Position numbers and translations under genes: made by a program. This document shows, piece by piece, positions 8,358 to 16,502 of a stretch of 64,000 nucleotides of DNA (its first letter is position 1; every line of letters begins with the position of its first letter). The notes beneath the pieces are model-generated. The model did not search any database. It saw only the letters and a program-made list of their open reading frames with translations, and was not told where the DNA came from. The stretch comes from Bradyrhizobium septentrionale (GTDB lineage Bacteria; Pseudomonadota; Alphaproteobacteria; Rhizobiales; Xanthobacteraceae): contig NZ_CP088284.1 of assembly GCF_011516645.4 (NCBI RefSeq), forward strand, positions 310,001 to 374,000. The letters are read 5' to 3'.

Positions 8358-9572
8358 ATGCCGAGCTTAGCGGAAGATTCACTTACCATGAGCGAGACTG
8401 CGTCTGCCCGGATCACCCGGCACGCCGGCATCCTTTCCGGCCAGCTTCGCTCGCTGGCGACAACGCTTTTCCCGCCTTCAGCCAGTAAGTCTCTCCGCTC
8501 GTTCTCTTCAGGGGAGGTTGCGCGAATTGTCCGCGTCTCCGATGGTTATCTCCGACAGCTCTCCCTCGACGGACTTGGACCGACCCCAGCGACGGGACTT
8601 GGGGGCCGCCGATCCTATACCCTGGCTCAGATTCATGAGCTGCGCGCGTATCTAGCCACGGCGCGGCCCCGAGAAGCGTCGGAATTTCTCCCGCGCCGCC
8701 AGCCGGGCGACAAGCTCCAAATTATCACCGTCGCCAACTTCAAGGGCGGGTCCGCCAAGACGACGACGGCATTGTATCTTTCCCAATACCTCGCCCTTGC
8801 CGGCTTTCGGGTCCTTGCCATTGACCTCGATCCGCAAGCGTCGCTCTCCGCGATGTTCGGGTACCAGCCCGAGTTTGATATTGGGGCGAATGAAACTCTC
8901 TACGGTGCCATCCGGTATGACGAGCACCGCCGGCCGATGCGCGACATCGTCCGGCCGACCTACTTTGACGGGATAGGTCTTGTTCCGGGCAATCTTGAGC
9001 TGATGGAGTTCGAGCACCACACGCCTCGCGCAATGATCGAGCGGCGTGAACGCGGACACGACCTGTTCTTTCGCCGAGTCGCCAGCGCCATCGACCAGGT
9101 TGCCGACGACTACGATGTCGTCGTTATCGACTGCCCACCCCAACTTGGTTACCTGACCATGGGCGCGCTAAACGCGGCCACCGCGATGCTCGTGACCATC
9201 CATCCGCAGATGGTCGATGTCGCATCCATGAGCCAATTTCTCCTCATGACGTCGGATCTCATGTCCGTCATCGAGGAAGCCGGCGGGCGACTCGACCACG
9301 ACTTCATCCGGTACGTCATCACGCGTCACGATCCCAACGACGTGCCCGAAGCTCAAATCGTGGCCCTCCTTCGTAATCTCTTTGGATCGGATGTGCTCCA
9401 GGCCACTGTTTGGAAATCGACTGCAATCGCCAATGCTGGCCTCACCAAGCAATCACTTTATGAGCTGGAGCGCGGCGCGGTAGGGCGGGGCGCCTACGAC
9501 CGCGCGTTGGAATCAGTCGACGCGGTCAATGCCGAAATCGCGCAACTTCTTAAGAAGGTGTGGGGTCGATGA
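8358..9572 (+). CDS. repA: RepA, ParA-type partition ATPase of a repABC replicon
   Basis: The 404-residue protein has an N-terminal HTH region (SFSSGEVARIVRVSDGYLRQ) followed by a ParA/MinD ATPase with the deviant Walker A FKGGSAKTTTALYL, the switch region IDLDPQASLSAMFG and DVVVIDCPPQLGYLTMGA. It drives plasmid segregation with RepB and represses the operon. The ATG at 8358 was preferred because it gives the usual spacer before the first helix; a TTG at 8346 and an ATG at 8388 are alternatives. The stop overlaps the repB start as ATGA. All motifs are intact. Confidence 0.95.
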   Translation: MPSLAEDSLTMSETASARITRHAGILSGQLRSLATTLFPPSASKSLRSFSSGEVARIVRVSDGYLRQLSLDGLGPTPATGLGGRRSYTLAQIHELRAYLATARPREASEFLPRRQPGDKLQIITVANFKGGSAKTTTALYLSQYLALAGFRVLAIDLDPQASLSAMFGYQPEFDIGANETLYGAIRYDEHRRPMRDIVRPTYFDGIGLVPGNLELMEFEHHTPRAMIERRERGHDLFFRRVASAIDQVADDYDVVVIDCPPQLGYLTMGALNAATAMLVTIHPQMVDVASMSQFLLMTSDLMSVIEEAGGRLDHDFIRYVITRHDPNDVPEAQIVALLRNLFGSDVLQATVWKSTAIANAGLTKQSLYELERGAVGRGAYDRALESVDAVNAEIAQLLKKVWGR

Positions 9573-10588
9573 GCAAACGTACTGACACTATCAAGAGCCT
9601 TTTCACGGCCCCGCAATCAGGCACGTTGTCAGCTGACAACGTGCCCGCTGCCTTGCCGCGGGTCTCGTCGGGCTCGGTCCGCTCGTTGAAGGATTCTTTT
9701 TCCGAAGTCGAGAAGGAGAACGAGGAGCTTCGCGAAAGAATCGCGTCTGGGGCTGTGATCCTTGAAATCGACCCTTCGCTTATTGATCCGTCACCCCTGT
9801 CCGACCGGTTTCGCGACAATGATGATAGCTCGTTCGAAGCACTCAAACAGTCGATCGCACAGCGTGGCCAAGAGGTGCCCATTCTCGTTCGGGAGCATCC
9901 TGAAGCAAAAGGGCGCTATCAAAGCGCGTATGGTCATCGCCGCGTCCGCGCCACGCGCGAATTGGGTATTTCCGTCAAAGCGATCCTGCGATCGCTGTCA
10001 GATGAAGCCCTTGTCGTGGCGCAAGGACTCGAGAACGCACCGCGCGAGGATTTGAGTTTCATTGAGCGCGCCAGCTTCGCGATGCATATCGAAGATGCCG
10101 GGCATAGCCGGTCAATCGTGCAGGATGCGTTGTCGATCGATCGGGCTGAGGCTTCGAAACTCCTTGCCGTCGCTCGATCGGTTCCACCCGAAGTCGTTCG
10201 AGCAATCGGGAAGGCTCCGAAAGTTGGCCGCGGCCGCTGGCAGTCCTTCGCTGAATTACTCAAGGATGCCGCGGCGCTCAAACGTGTCAGAGCGGTGATC
10301 GCTGACCCGAAATTTGCAGAGCGGGAAACCGACGCGCGATTTCTCGCAGCATTCTCAGCAGCAAGCCGTCCATCTCCCGCGGGGACGTCGAAGCCATCGG
10401 AAGAGAAGCCAGTCTTTTCCGCATCCGGGGACAAGATTGCGCACGTGCGTCAGGTCGAGCGCGAATTGAAGCTTACCATCGACAAGAATGTCTCGGCGAC
10501 ATTCGCGGCATTTCTTGTGGACCAGCTCCCGGCCATCTTCGACGCCTTTTCCAAGACGAGTGGCGGCCAGGAAACTACCGAGGCCTGA
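9569..10588 (+). CDS. repB: RepB, ParB-type centromere-binding protein
   Basis: The 339-residue protein has the RepB order: a short N-terminus (MSKRTDTIKSLFTAPQSG), a ParB N-terminal nuclease-like domain (PILVREHPEAKGRYQSAYGHRRVRA in two parts, with the GHRR box), and a central HTH followed by a C-terminal dimerisation region (KNVSATFAAFLVDQLPAIF). It binds parS and stimulates RepA. The start overlaps the repA stop. A parS site lies within codons about 19-24, where it encodes TLSADNV, so the protein can bind its own gene. Confidence 0.95.
   Translation: MSKRTDTIKSLFTAPQSGTLSADNVPAALPRVSSGSVRSLKDSFSEVEKENEELRERIASGAVILEIDPSLIDPSPLSDRFRDNDDSSFEALKQSIAQRGQEVPILVREHPEAKGRYQSAYGHRRVRATRELGISVKAILRSLSDEALVVAQGLENAPREDLSFIERASFAMHIEDAGHSRSIVQDALSIDRAEASKLLAVARSVPPEVVRAIGKAPKVGRGRWQSFAELLKDAAALKRVRAVIADPKFAERETDARFLAAFSAASRPSPAGTSKPSEEKPVFSASGDKIAHVRQVERELKLTIDKNVSATFAAFLVDQLPAIFDAFSKTSGGQETTEA
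9625..9640. promoter_or_regulatory. parS: parS-type centromere site 3, inside repB
   Basis: Third exact copy of GTTGTCAGCTGACAAC. Here the dyad extends by four bases on each side (GCAC and GTGC) to a 24-bp perfect palindrome at 9621-9644, the longest of the three. It is within the repB coding sequence. Confidence 0.85.
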
Positions 10589-10631
10589 CGGCCTCGTCCC
10601 GTAAACACGAACCAGGAGCAGACAAGGGAAA

Positions 10632-10688
10632 AGAAAAAAGGCCCCCGAAACGGAGTTCCGGAAGCCTTCTCTTCAAGTTTGGCGACTG
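10632..10688 (-). ncRNA. Antisense counter-transcribed RNA (incA/ctRNA) of repABC
   Basis: In repABC replicons a small RNA antisense to the repB-repC gap limits repC expression. On the minus strand TTGACT (10714-10719) can serve as a -35 element; the -10 is weak. Downstream, 10632-10672 holds a GC-rich hairpin (arms around GGCTTCCG and CGGGGGCC) followed by a run of T, a factor-independent terminator. The predicted RNA is about 55 nt, the usual size. Ends are estimates. Confidence 0.6.
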
Positions 10689-10785
10689 ACAGAGAATCAC
10701 TTTCGCGAATCGCAGTCAAGAGTTTCTACGCGATTTTATCGCCGTTTCGGCGAGCAGGTTTTCTTTGCCCAGCTGAGGCAAAGAC

Positions 10786-12018
10786 ATGCAGTCACACTCT
10801 CCAACGACGCCCTTTGGGCGGCGATCGCTGACGCTTGCCCATGTGGCAAGCCAGATGGTCGCAACCGAACGTCCTCCCGAAAAGATCGTGCACAAGTGGA
10901 AGATCTTCCACGCCATCTGCACGGCGCGGCCGCGCCTTGGCGTGTCGGAGCGCGCGCTGTCGGTGTTAAACGCGCTGCTGACCTTCCATCCTGAGACGGC
11001 GCTGACAGGGGAGGATGATCTGATTGTTTTTCCGTCAAACCATCAACTCACTCGGCGCGCGCACGGCATGCCGGCATCGACGCTTCGTCGTCACCTTGCC
11101 GTGCTAGTCGACGCGGGCCTGATCGTTCGACGCGACAGTCCGAATGGCAAGCGCTATGCGCGGAAGGACAATGCCGGCGAAATCGAGCTCGCCTTCGGCT
11201 TCGATCTGTCGCCGCTGGTCGTGCGCTCGGAGGAGTTTGAGAGCCTGGCGGCCGATATCGAAGCCGAGGCCCGCGCACTCAAGCTCGTACGAGAGCGCAT
11301 CACGCTGTGCCGGCGCGACATCGCGAAGATGATTGCAACTGGCATCGAGGAAGCCGTCCCGACGCGAAGGGGAGGGCAGGGGCCTGCCGATTGGCAGGTC
11401 GTGCACGCTGCCTTCCGCGCGATCGTCGATCAGATTCCGCGCACGGCTACGCGCCAGGAGCTCGAGCCGATCGCCGACGAGTTGTCTCAGCTCGCCGACG
11501 ATGTTCTCAATCTTTTGGAAGAACACATCAAAGCCAAGAATACGAGCGCCAATGAGTCCCATTCTGAGCGCCACATACAGAATTCAAAACCAGAAGCCCC
11601 TATTGATCTTGAACCTGTCCTTCGAGAAGGCAGGGCGGCGGGAGCTGAGCCCAAACCTCAACCCTCGCGAGTCGGGGAGGGGGCGTATCCGTTAGGAATG
11701 GTCCTGAGTGCGTGTCCTGACATCGTCGATTATACGAAGGGTGGGGTTTCGAACTGGCGCGATTTCCTCGCTACCGCGGCCGTTGTGCGATCGATGCTGG
11801 GCATCAGCCCGAGCGCCTGGGAGGAGGCGCAAAAGGTTATGGGCGAGGTGCCCGCAGCCATCGTCGTCGCGTGTATCCTGCAGCGCGGGACGGCGATCAA
11901 TTCCGCCGGCGGTTATCTGCGCGGTTTGACGCGAAAAGCCGAGGTCGGCGAATTTTCGCTTGGCCCGATCCTGATGGCGCAGATCAATTCTCGCCGGCGA
12001 GACAAGCAGCGGGCGTGA
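10786..12018 (+). CDS. repC: RepC replication initiator
   Basis: The 410-residue protein is a RepC-type initiator: an N-terminal winged-HTH part (FPSNHQLTRRAHGMPASTLR and LAVLVDAGLIVRRDSPNGKR), a variable charged linker (about residues 250-300), and the conserved C-terminal part with NWRDFLATAAVVRSMLGISP and NSAGGYLRGLTRKAEVGEFS. It initiates replication at an origin inside its own gene. The ATG follows GAGGCAAAG at good spacing. The gap from repB (about 200 nt) carries the antisense RNA. Length and both conserved ends are normal, so the replicon should be competent. Confidence 0.95.
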   Translation: MQSHSPTTPFGRRSLTLAHVASQMVATERPPEKIVHKWKIFHAICTARPRLGVSERALSVLNALLTFHPETALTGEDDLIVFPSNHQLTRRAHGMPASTLRRHLAVLVDAGLIVRRDSPNGKRYARKDNAGEIELAFGFDLSPLVVRSEEFESLAADIEAEARALKLVRERITLCRRDIAKMIATGIEEAVPTRRGGQGPADWQVVHAAFRAIVDQIPRTATRQELEPIADELSQLADDVLNLLEEHIKAKNTSANESHSERHIQNSKPEAPIDLEPVLREGRAAGAEPKPQPSRVGEGAYPLGMVLSACPDIVDYTKGGVSNWRDFLATAAVVRSMLGISPSAWEEAQKVMGEVPAAIVVACILQRGTAINSAGGYLRGLTRKAEVGEFSLGPILMAQINSRRRDKQRA

Positions 12019-12126
12019 GACGATGAGGCGCCGTTCCCAGACCTTGCCTTTTTCGTGTGATCGAAAATACCTGCACTGACCCAGCTGCTGCGCTGTGTCG
12101 ATGCAAAGTTGTTCGGAGAGATCGTC

Positions 12127-12546
12127 ATGGGAAAACACCCTCCAATCGTCCTCACGCCGTTCCTCCAGCCTCGTGATGAAGGGGCTGCGGAGCAACGGAT
12201 GTACGTGGCGGGGTTCGCGGACGAGGCGGGCGAGGCCTGGGGGACGCTGATTCCTTTGGATGCGGAGATGGTCGAGCACGCCGTTCTGGGACAACAGACA
12301 TTCACCGTCTGGTGCAACTCCGACGGTCGCATGCAACCGCAGCCGAGCGGCGATAGTCTGTTTGAAGAGCTTCTGGAGAAAGGCCAATTGAAGGAGACGC
12401 CCCTCGATGAGCTCGTCGCCGAAGCCATCGAGCAGGGCAAGAATGAACCCAATGATGACATCCTCGATATGTTAGAGACCCTGCATGAGCGGCTGGTGCG
12501 GGCGGAGGGCATGGTCGCTGACGAGATCGCGCGGCGCAGGCGATGA
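12127..12546 (+). CDS. Hypothetical protein downstream of repC
   Basis: The 139-residue acidic protein starts MGKHPPIVLTPFLQPRDEG. The ATG at 12127 was preferred over an in-frame TTG at 12109 because GGAGAG lies at suitable distance upstream. The C-terminal half (ELVAEAIEQGKNEPNDDILD, then a helix ending EIARRRR) should be helical. There is no membrane segment, signal peptide or recognised domain. It lies about 110 nt after repC on the same strand and may be a plasmid-specific accessory gene. Confidence 0.6.
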   Translation: MGKHPPIVLTPFLQPRDEGAAEQRMYVAGFADEAGEAWGTLIPLDAEMVEHAVLGQQTFTVWCNSDGRMQPQPSGDSLFEELLEKGQLKETPLDELVAEAIEQGKNEPNDDILDMLETLHERLVRAEGMVADEIARRRR

Positions 12547-12688
12547 TCCTTCGCGGCGCGCGTGCGCGGTTTCATGCTGCATGGGTGAGCTTGTGATAAC
12601 GCGAGCACCGCGACCGCGCGGTGGCCGACACCCGGACCGGTCGATGAACACATAGAAAACCGACGACCGGGCCGCGCTCCGACTAGTC

Positions 12689-12907
12689 TTAAGCTTCGCC
12701 GGAGCCGGAAAACAGCGCCGTCGGTGGCGTCGCGCGCGGCGGCGGGAGGGTCCGACCGCCCGGGGCTCCCGGTCTGCTCTTGAGATCGTATCGCTGGGCT
12801 AGGTCGAGTAGCCGCCGCTTGGTGAACGGATCCGCGTTCTCCGCCAGATCGCGCGCCCGCTGCGCGAAGCCCCTGTAAAATTCTTCCACGACGCCACCCC
12901 GCAACAT
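12689..12907 (-). CDS. Small conserved Bradyrhizobium-type hypothetical protein
   Basis: The 72-residue protein from ATG 12907 has the core VVEEFYRGFAQRARDLAENA then DPFTKRRLLDLAQRYD, which I associate with many short Bradyrhizobiaceae proteins. It is predicted to be helical and basic with a Pro-rich tail. A longer in-frame start at 13003 gives poor sequence and is not preferred. It is convergent with the upstream hypothetical gene. Function unknown. Confidence 0.6.
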   Translation of the reverse strand: MLRGGVVEEFYRGFAQRARDLAENADPFTKRRLLDLAQRYDLKSRPGAPGGRTLPPPRATPPTALFSGSGEA

Positions 12908-13036
12908 CACTGAAAATCGGATTTCAGTGTGAGATGCGCTCCACGTCAAGCGGCCTGGTGCATGCGGACGATTCTTGTCGATCCACTTGTGCTCGCGGTG
13001 CACGCGGAACTAAGCTGGTCCCGGCAGGCGAAAACC

Positions 13037-13219
13037 ATGACTCCGCTCTACCTCAGCCGGAAGCTGTGCCCGACGTGCGGTAAGCCGATGACGGCCGTGC
13101 CAGACGACGTCGCGCCCGGCCGGCCGCGCTACGTCTGCCTGGTCTGTGAGGACGATCCGCTGCGCGATCCCGCCGCCCGGAAGTGGGCGGAAAGCCCGCT
13201 GCGACCGCCGGCCAAATAA
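13037..13219 (+). CDS. Small zinc-ribbon-like protein
   Basis: The 60-residue protein starts MTPLYLSRKLCPTCGKPMTA and contains CPTCG and later CLVCE, two CxxC knuckles suited to binding one zinc. The C-terminus DPAARKWAESPLRPPAK is typical of short rhizobial proteins of this kind. The ATG at 13037 was chosen over 12929 because the conserved part begins there. Role unknown; possibly structural or nucleic-acid binding. Confidence 0.7.
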   Translation: MTPLYLSRKLCPTCGKPMTAVPDDVAPGRPRYVCLVCEDDPLRDPAARKWAESPLRPPAK

Positions 13220-13370
13220 GGTTCGAGTTGAAATCGAGCCCGGCAGCAGCATTGCTGCAGAGGCCGATTGTGCTCACTACCCTCTCCAACGTTGTGGACT
13301 TGCAACCCGAACGCCCAGCTTCGTTCCATCGCGCGTGCCGGCGGAATCGTCCCTGACTCGGGAGGCCGGC

Positions 13371-13574
13371 ATGTCCAGCGACGCTAGCATCTGTTTCACG
13401 CCTCGCAGGGTGGTCGGTCGCATGGATGCGGAGGGCGGGGTTGCATGCGATGGCGAGTACGTCGCCAGCCTCGTTATCGATCTTGCGATGGCGAGTTCGA
13501 CAGGTGCGCCGACGTTGCTGACAGCGACGGTTTCCATTGCGGGTGATGACGCGGCGCTTAGGTGGCCTGCTTAA
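13371..13574 (+). CDS. Possible small hypothetical protein
   Basis: A 67-residue frame from ATG 13371 (MSSDASICFTPRRVVGRMDA) ends at 13574. Composition is plausible for a protein but no family is recognised. It is listed as a possible gene only; the upstream extension of the frame to 13146 has shadow-like sequence. Confidence 0.3.
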   Translation: MSSDASICFTPRRVVGRMDAEGGVACDGEYVASLVIDLAMASSTGAPTLLTATVSIAGDDAALRWPA

Positions 13575-13934
13575 GGTGAACTACGTTTCGCTGCGACGCC
13601 CGTTGCGTTGAGATGCGAATGGCCGAACCGACTAGGGCCGCCTGTCGTCATTCCACGTGTTTTCGCGACGGGCGCACCCATCAGCGTCCTCGATAGAGGC
13701 TGGTCTGACCGAAGACCGATCCCGCTTCGCGGGCTCTCGATCTTGTCCCTGCAACGTCCGTCCTCGACTTTCTTCCCCTGGCGCTGCGCACCATTCCTCG
13801 CGATCCAAGAAAGTCGCTGCCGGCCGCCCTCCATTTCATTTCGGCCCTTTGGGTGCAGGTCGATCGCCTCCGGTCTCACGACCGCCATCGAGGTCGCGAT
13901 AAGCGCGGCCCGAGAAAACCAAGGGAATGAGACA

Positions 13935-14246
13935 ATGGCTACCATCGGCACCTTCACCTCCACGGGCAACGGCTTCTCCGGCGCCATCAAGACGCTCAAC
14001 CTCAACGTCAAGGCCAAGCTGATCCGTGTCGACAACCCTTCCGACAAGGGACCGCACTTCCGCATCTACTCGGGCAACGTCGAGCTGGGTGCTGCCTGGC
14101 AGAAGACCGCCAGGGACACCGAGCGCGACTACCTCTCCGTCAAGCTGGACGATCCGAGCTTCCCCGCTCCGATCTACGCCACCCTGACCGAGGTCGAAGG
14201 TGCGGAAGGTCTCCAGCTGATCTGGTCCCGGCCGAACCGGGACTGA
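13935..14246 (+). CDS. DUF736 family protein
   Basis: The 103-residue protein [20 protein letters not shown]...[10 protein letters not shown] fits DUF736 over its full length, including [20 protein letters not shown] and [20 protein letters not shown]. These small single-domain proteins are frequent on alphaproteobacterial plasmids and integrative elements near transfer and maintenance genes. GGGAATGAGACA precedes the ATG. The biochemical role is unknown. It is followed by a 47-residue gene. Confidence 0.9.
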   Translation: MATIGTFTSTGNGFSGAIKTLNLNVKAKLIRVDNPSDKGPHFRIYSGNVELGAAWQKTARDTERDYLSVKLDDPSFPAPIYATLTEVEGAEGLQLIWSRPNRD

Positions 14247-14307
14247 GGCTCAGTCAGTGGGCTCCGTCGCAAGGCGGGGCCCGCTCCCTTCGACTGGAGA
14301 TGCGATC

Positions 14308-14451
14308 ATGACCATCGACACCATTGAAGAGTTACGCGCCGAGCTGCGCGGATGCGTATTCACGCCGACGGAGCGCAAGGCGCTCGAAGTCGAACTGGCC
14401 GAACTCATCCGCCAACGCGACGAAGCGCTCGCAGCCGAGGAGGGGGCATGA
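14308..14451 (+). CDS. Small acidic helical protein downstream of DUF736
   Basis: A 47-residue frame starts MTIDTIEELRAELRGCVFTP and continues TERKALEVELAELIRQRDEA, predicted to be almost entirely helical. It starts 61 nt after the DUF736 gene, with GGAGATGCG just before the ATG. Short helical partners of this kind often follow DUF736. Function unknown. Confidence 0.55.
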   Translation: MTIDTIEELRAELRGCVFTPTERKALEVELAELIRQRDEALAAEEGA

Positions 14452-14469
14452 GCCCCCTCGTCTTGCATC

Positions 14470-14775
14470 TTACGATGCACCGTCGTTAGGGATCGTTCCT
14501 CCGTTGAGACTATCCTTGATGGCTTTGGCGGGCGTAAAAGTCAGCTTCTTGGAAGCTGCTATCGCAATCGTTGCGCCGGTCGATGAATTGCGGCCCTCAC
14601 GAGCGGGGCTATCCTTGACCTTGAACTTGCCGAACCCGGGAAGGCTCGTCTCGGCTCCGCTCACGGCAGCATCAGTGATCGCCTTGAACACGCTATCGAC
14701 GATGGCTTTGGCCTGAGCCTTGGTCAGGTCGTTCTCGGCTGCGATCTTTTCGGCGATCTCATTGGCAGTTGTCAT
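14470..14775 (-). CDS. hup: HU-family DNA-binding protein
   Basis: The 101-residue protein has the HU fold signature: MTTANEIAEKIAAENDLTKA, then AITDAAVSGAETSLPGFGKF and REGRNSSTGATIAIAASKKL, with the GFGKF turn and the basic arm. It would bend and compact DNA and could assist replication, partition or recombination of the replicon. An extra acidic/Gly tail (LNGGTIPNDGAS) follows the normal end. It is convergent with the small gene at 14308 and leaves about 100 nt before the WGR gene on the same strand. Confidence 0.9.
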   Translation of the reverse strand: MTTANEIAEKIAAENDLTKAQAKAIVDSVFKAITDAAVSGAETSLPGFGKFKVKDSPAREGRNSSTGATIAIAASKKLTFTPAKAIKDSLNGGTIPNDGAS

Positions 14776-14881
14776 GGGACGAGCTCCGTCTTGTTTCGAT
14801 TTTGCTCGTCTGACATCAAGGCCGTGCCCCAGATAGGGCCGGCATCACAGGCAGAGCCGTAGTCCGCGAAAAATCGCCAGA

Positions 14882-15178
14882 CTATGACAGTTTCTCGTCC
14901 GCAGCAGCGTAACCGCGCCTCCGCTTGGCGCGCTCCAGGCGTACGAATGCTTCGATCGCCTCCGCACGACCATCGAAGGTCTGCACCATGGTCTTGCCAC
15001 TCGTGCCGATCCGGCCCCAATTGCGGATCAGCGATATTTCTCCGAACAAGGTGGGCTGCGTGGACAGCGCATAAAACCGACGCATATTGCGCGTGGCATC
15101 GATGCGGCGCAGATGAAGCGGTTCTGGTTCGGGTTTCGGCACGGACAGATTCTCGCTTCCGAGGGAAGCGGCGTCCAA
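14882..15178 (-). CDS. WGR-domain protein
   Basis: The 98-residue protein is little more than one WGR domain: TRNMRRFYALSTQPTLFGEI, RNWGRIGTSGKTMVQTFDGR (WGR motif) and AIEAFVRLERAKRRRGY. WGR domains bind nucleic acids and occur in PARPs, polyA polymerases and many small rhizobial plasmid proteins. Upstream a nested palindrome (15190-15231) may be its operator. No catalytic domain is attached, so a DNA-binding or structural role is likely. Confidence 0.85.
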   Translation of the reverse strand: MDAASLGSENLSVPKPEPEPLHLRRIDATRNMRRFYALSTQPTLFGEISLIRNWGRIGTSGKTMVQTFDGRAEAIEAFVRLERAKRRRGYAAADEKLS

Positions 15179-15189
15179 TGAGTTTTATG

Positions 15190-15231
15190 AATCGACCGGG
15201 CAGATCGATTCATTTTATCGATAGGTCGATT
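15190..15231. promoter_or_regulatory. Nested inverted repeat upstream of the WGR gene
   Basis: AATCGACC (15190-15197) pairs with GGTCGATT (15224-15231), and inside it ATCGAT (15204-15209) is repeated at 15217-15222. The structure starts 12 nt upstream of the WGR start, a plausible operator. The regulator is unknown. Confidence 0.45.
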
Positions 15232-15658
15232 GCGCCGGAAACTCCGACCCGTCCTATTGCCGGATTGAATCTCTCCTCGATGGAGACGTCGCCATCGGGG
15301 CGCGCGCGTCGCAATGCCTAGCTTGCAATTGCGCCAGTCCTGATCACACAGCCGCCCGCAAGAGATCGGCTCCTAATTCAAAGGTTCCTTCTCATAGCCT
15401 TGCCTGCTTGGGCGAGCCCCTTCGGGGACGGCTCTACTCGCGCCGCCGCGGCGACGCTCCCGGAGCCCTCAGGCGGTCTCCGCGCCTTCGCGCGACGATC
15501 CTCTCGCGATCACGTCGCAGAGCGCCCAGCAACGAGCACGATTCCCGTCTCGCTTCGCTAGAAAATCCCTCGATGGCTATGGCTGACCTGACTCTTCTGG
15601 CAGGGGATTCGCGGGATGAATTCCGGGATCGTTCTGGTGACCGGATTCGCAATCGTCT

Positions 15659-15674
15659 GTTGGTTCAAACCAAC
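15659..15674. promoter_or_regulatory. Palindrome upstream of second parA, putative parS-2a
   Basis: GTTGGTTCAAACCAAC is an inverted repeat of 7 bp arms (GTTGGTT/AACCAAC) around CA. The same site, read on the other strand, recurs at 17794-17809 just after parB. The pair brackets the parA-parB genes and differs from the RepABC parS in centre and inner bases, so it is the likely centromere of the second system. Confidence 0.6.
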
Positions 15675-15740
15675 ATCCGCCACGACATGATTGGACGAGG
15701 AAATGCCGCCCGCGCCGATAGACCAATTCCGGACTTTGAG

Positions 15741-16502
15741 ATGAAGACCATTGTCATCAACAATCAAAAGGGCGGGGTCGGCAAGACGACGCTTGCGGTG
15801 CATCTGGCCTGGTTCATGGCGGAAGCTGATCTCCGCGTTCTTGTGATCGACGTTGATGCGCAGAGCAATGCGTCGGATACCTTGAGGCACTACGCCGGTT
15901 CAACGTTAGCCGCGGATCTGTTCAAGCCGGGGATACGGGTCGTACCTCGGGAAGACGAAGGCCTAACGCTCGCGCCGGCCGATAGCTCGTTGACCGATCT
16001 CGATCGCAGCAGTGTGGCCGCCATAACCACTCTGCAAGAGAACCTCGCTATCGCGTCGGATCAGTTCGATGCCTGCATCATCGATACGCCGCCATCGCTT
16101 GGACTGCGCAGTGTCGGCTGTTTGGTTGCGGCCTCGCATGTGCTCGCCCCCATCTATCTGGAGGACTATTCGATCAAGGGCGTCAAAGGTCTGATGCAGA
16201 CCGTGATCGGCGTGCAGAGGCGCTATGGCCGCCAGGATACGAAGTTCCTCGGGTTGCTGCCTTCGAACTTCAACACGAAATCGCCCCGTCAAAGGACCCA
16301 TCTTGAGCAACTCTTGCGCGAGGCGGGCAAGTATGTGTTCCCGGGCCAGATCGTTGCAAGGGACGGCTACGCTGAGGCCGTTGCGGAACGCCTGCCGGTC
16401 TGGAAGCTGAAGCGCCGCTCTGCGCAGGAGGCTGGTCGGGAAATCCGCGATGTTCTCGCCAAGATCGTCGCGCGGATGGACGAGCCGGCACATGGCGCTT
16501 GA
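15741..16502 (+). CDS. parA: Second ParA-family partition ATPase
   Basis: The 253-residue protein starts MKTIVINNQKGGVGKTTLAV, with the deviant Walker A KGGVGKTT, then VLVIDVDAQSNASDTL and CIIDTPPSLGLRSVG. It lacks the N-terminal HTH of RepA, so it belongs to the short ParA/Soj type. The ATG at 15741 starts the conserved fold; the open frame extends upstream to 15408 without family sequence. The gene overlaps parB by 11 nt. With its own parB and flanking palindromes it forms a partition system separate from repABC. Confidence 0.93.
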   Translation: MKTIVINNQKGGVGKTTLAVHLAWFMAEADLRVLVIDVDAQSNASDTLRHYAGSTLAADLFKPGIRVVPREDEGLTLAPADSSLTDLDRSSVAAITTLQENLAIASDQFDACIIDTPPSLGLRSVGCLVAASHVLAPIYLEDYSIKGVKGLMQTVIGVQRRYGRQDTKFLGLLPSNFNTKSPRQRTHLEQLLREAGKYVFPGQIVARDGYAEAVAERLPVWKLKRRSAQEAGREIRDVLAKIVARMDEPAHGA

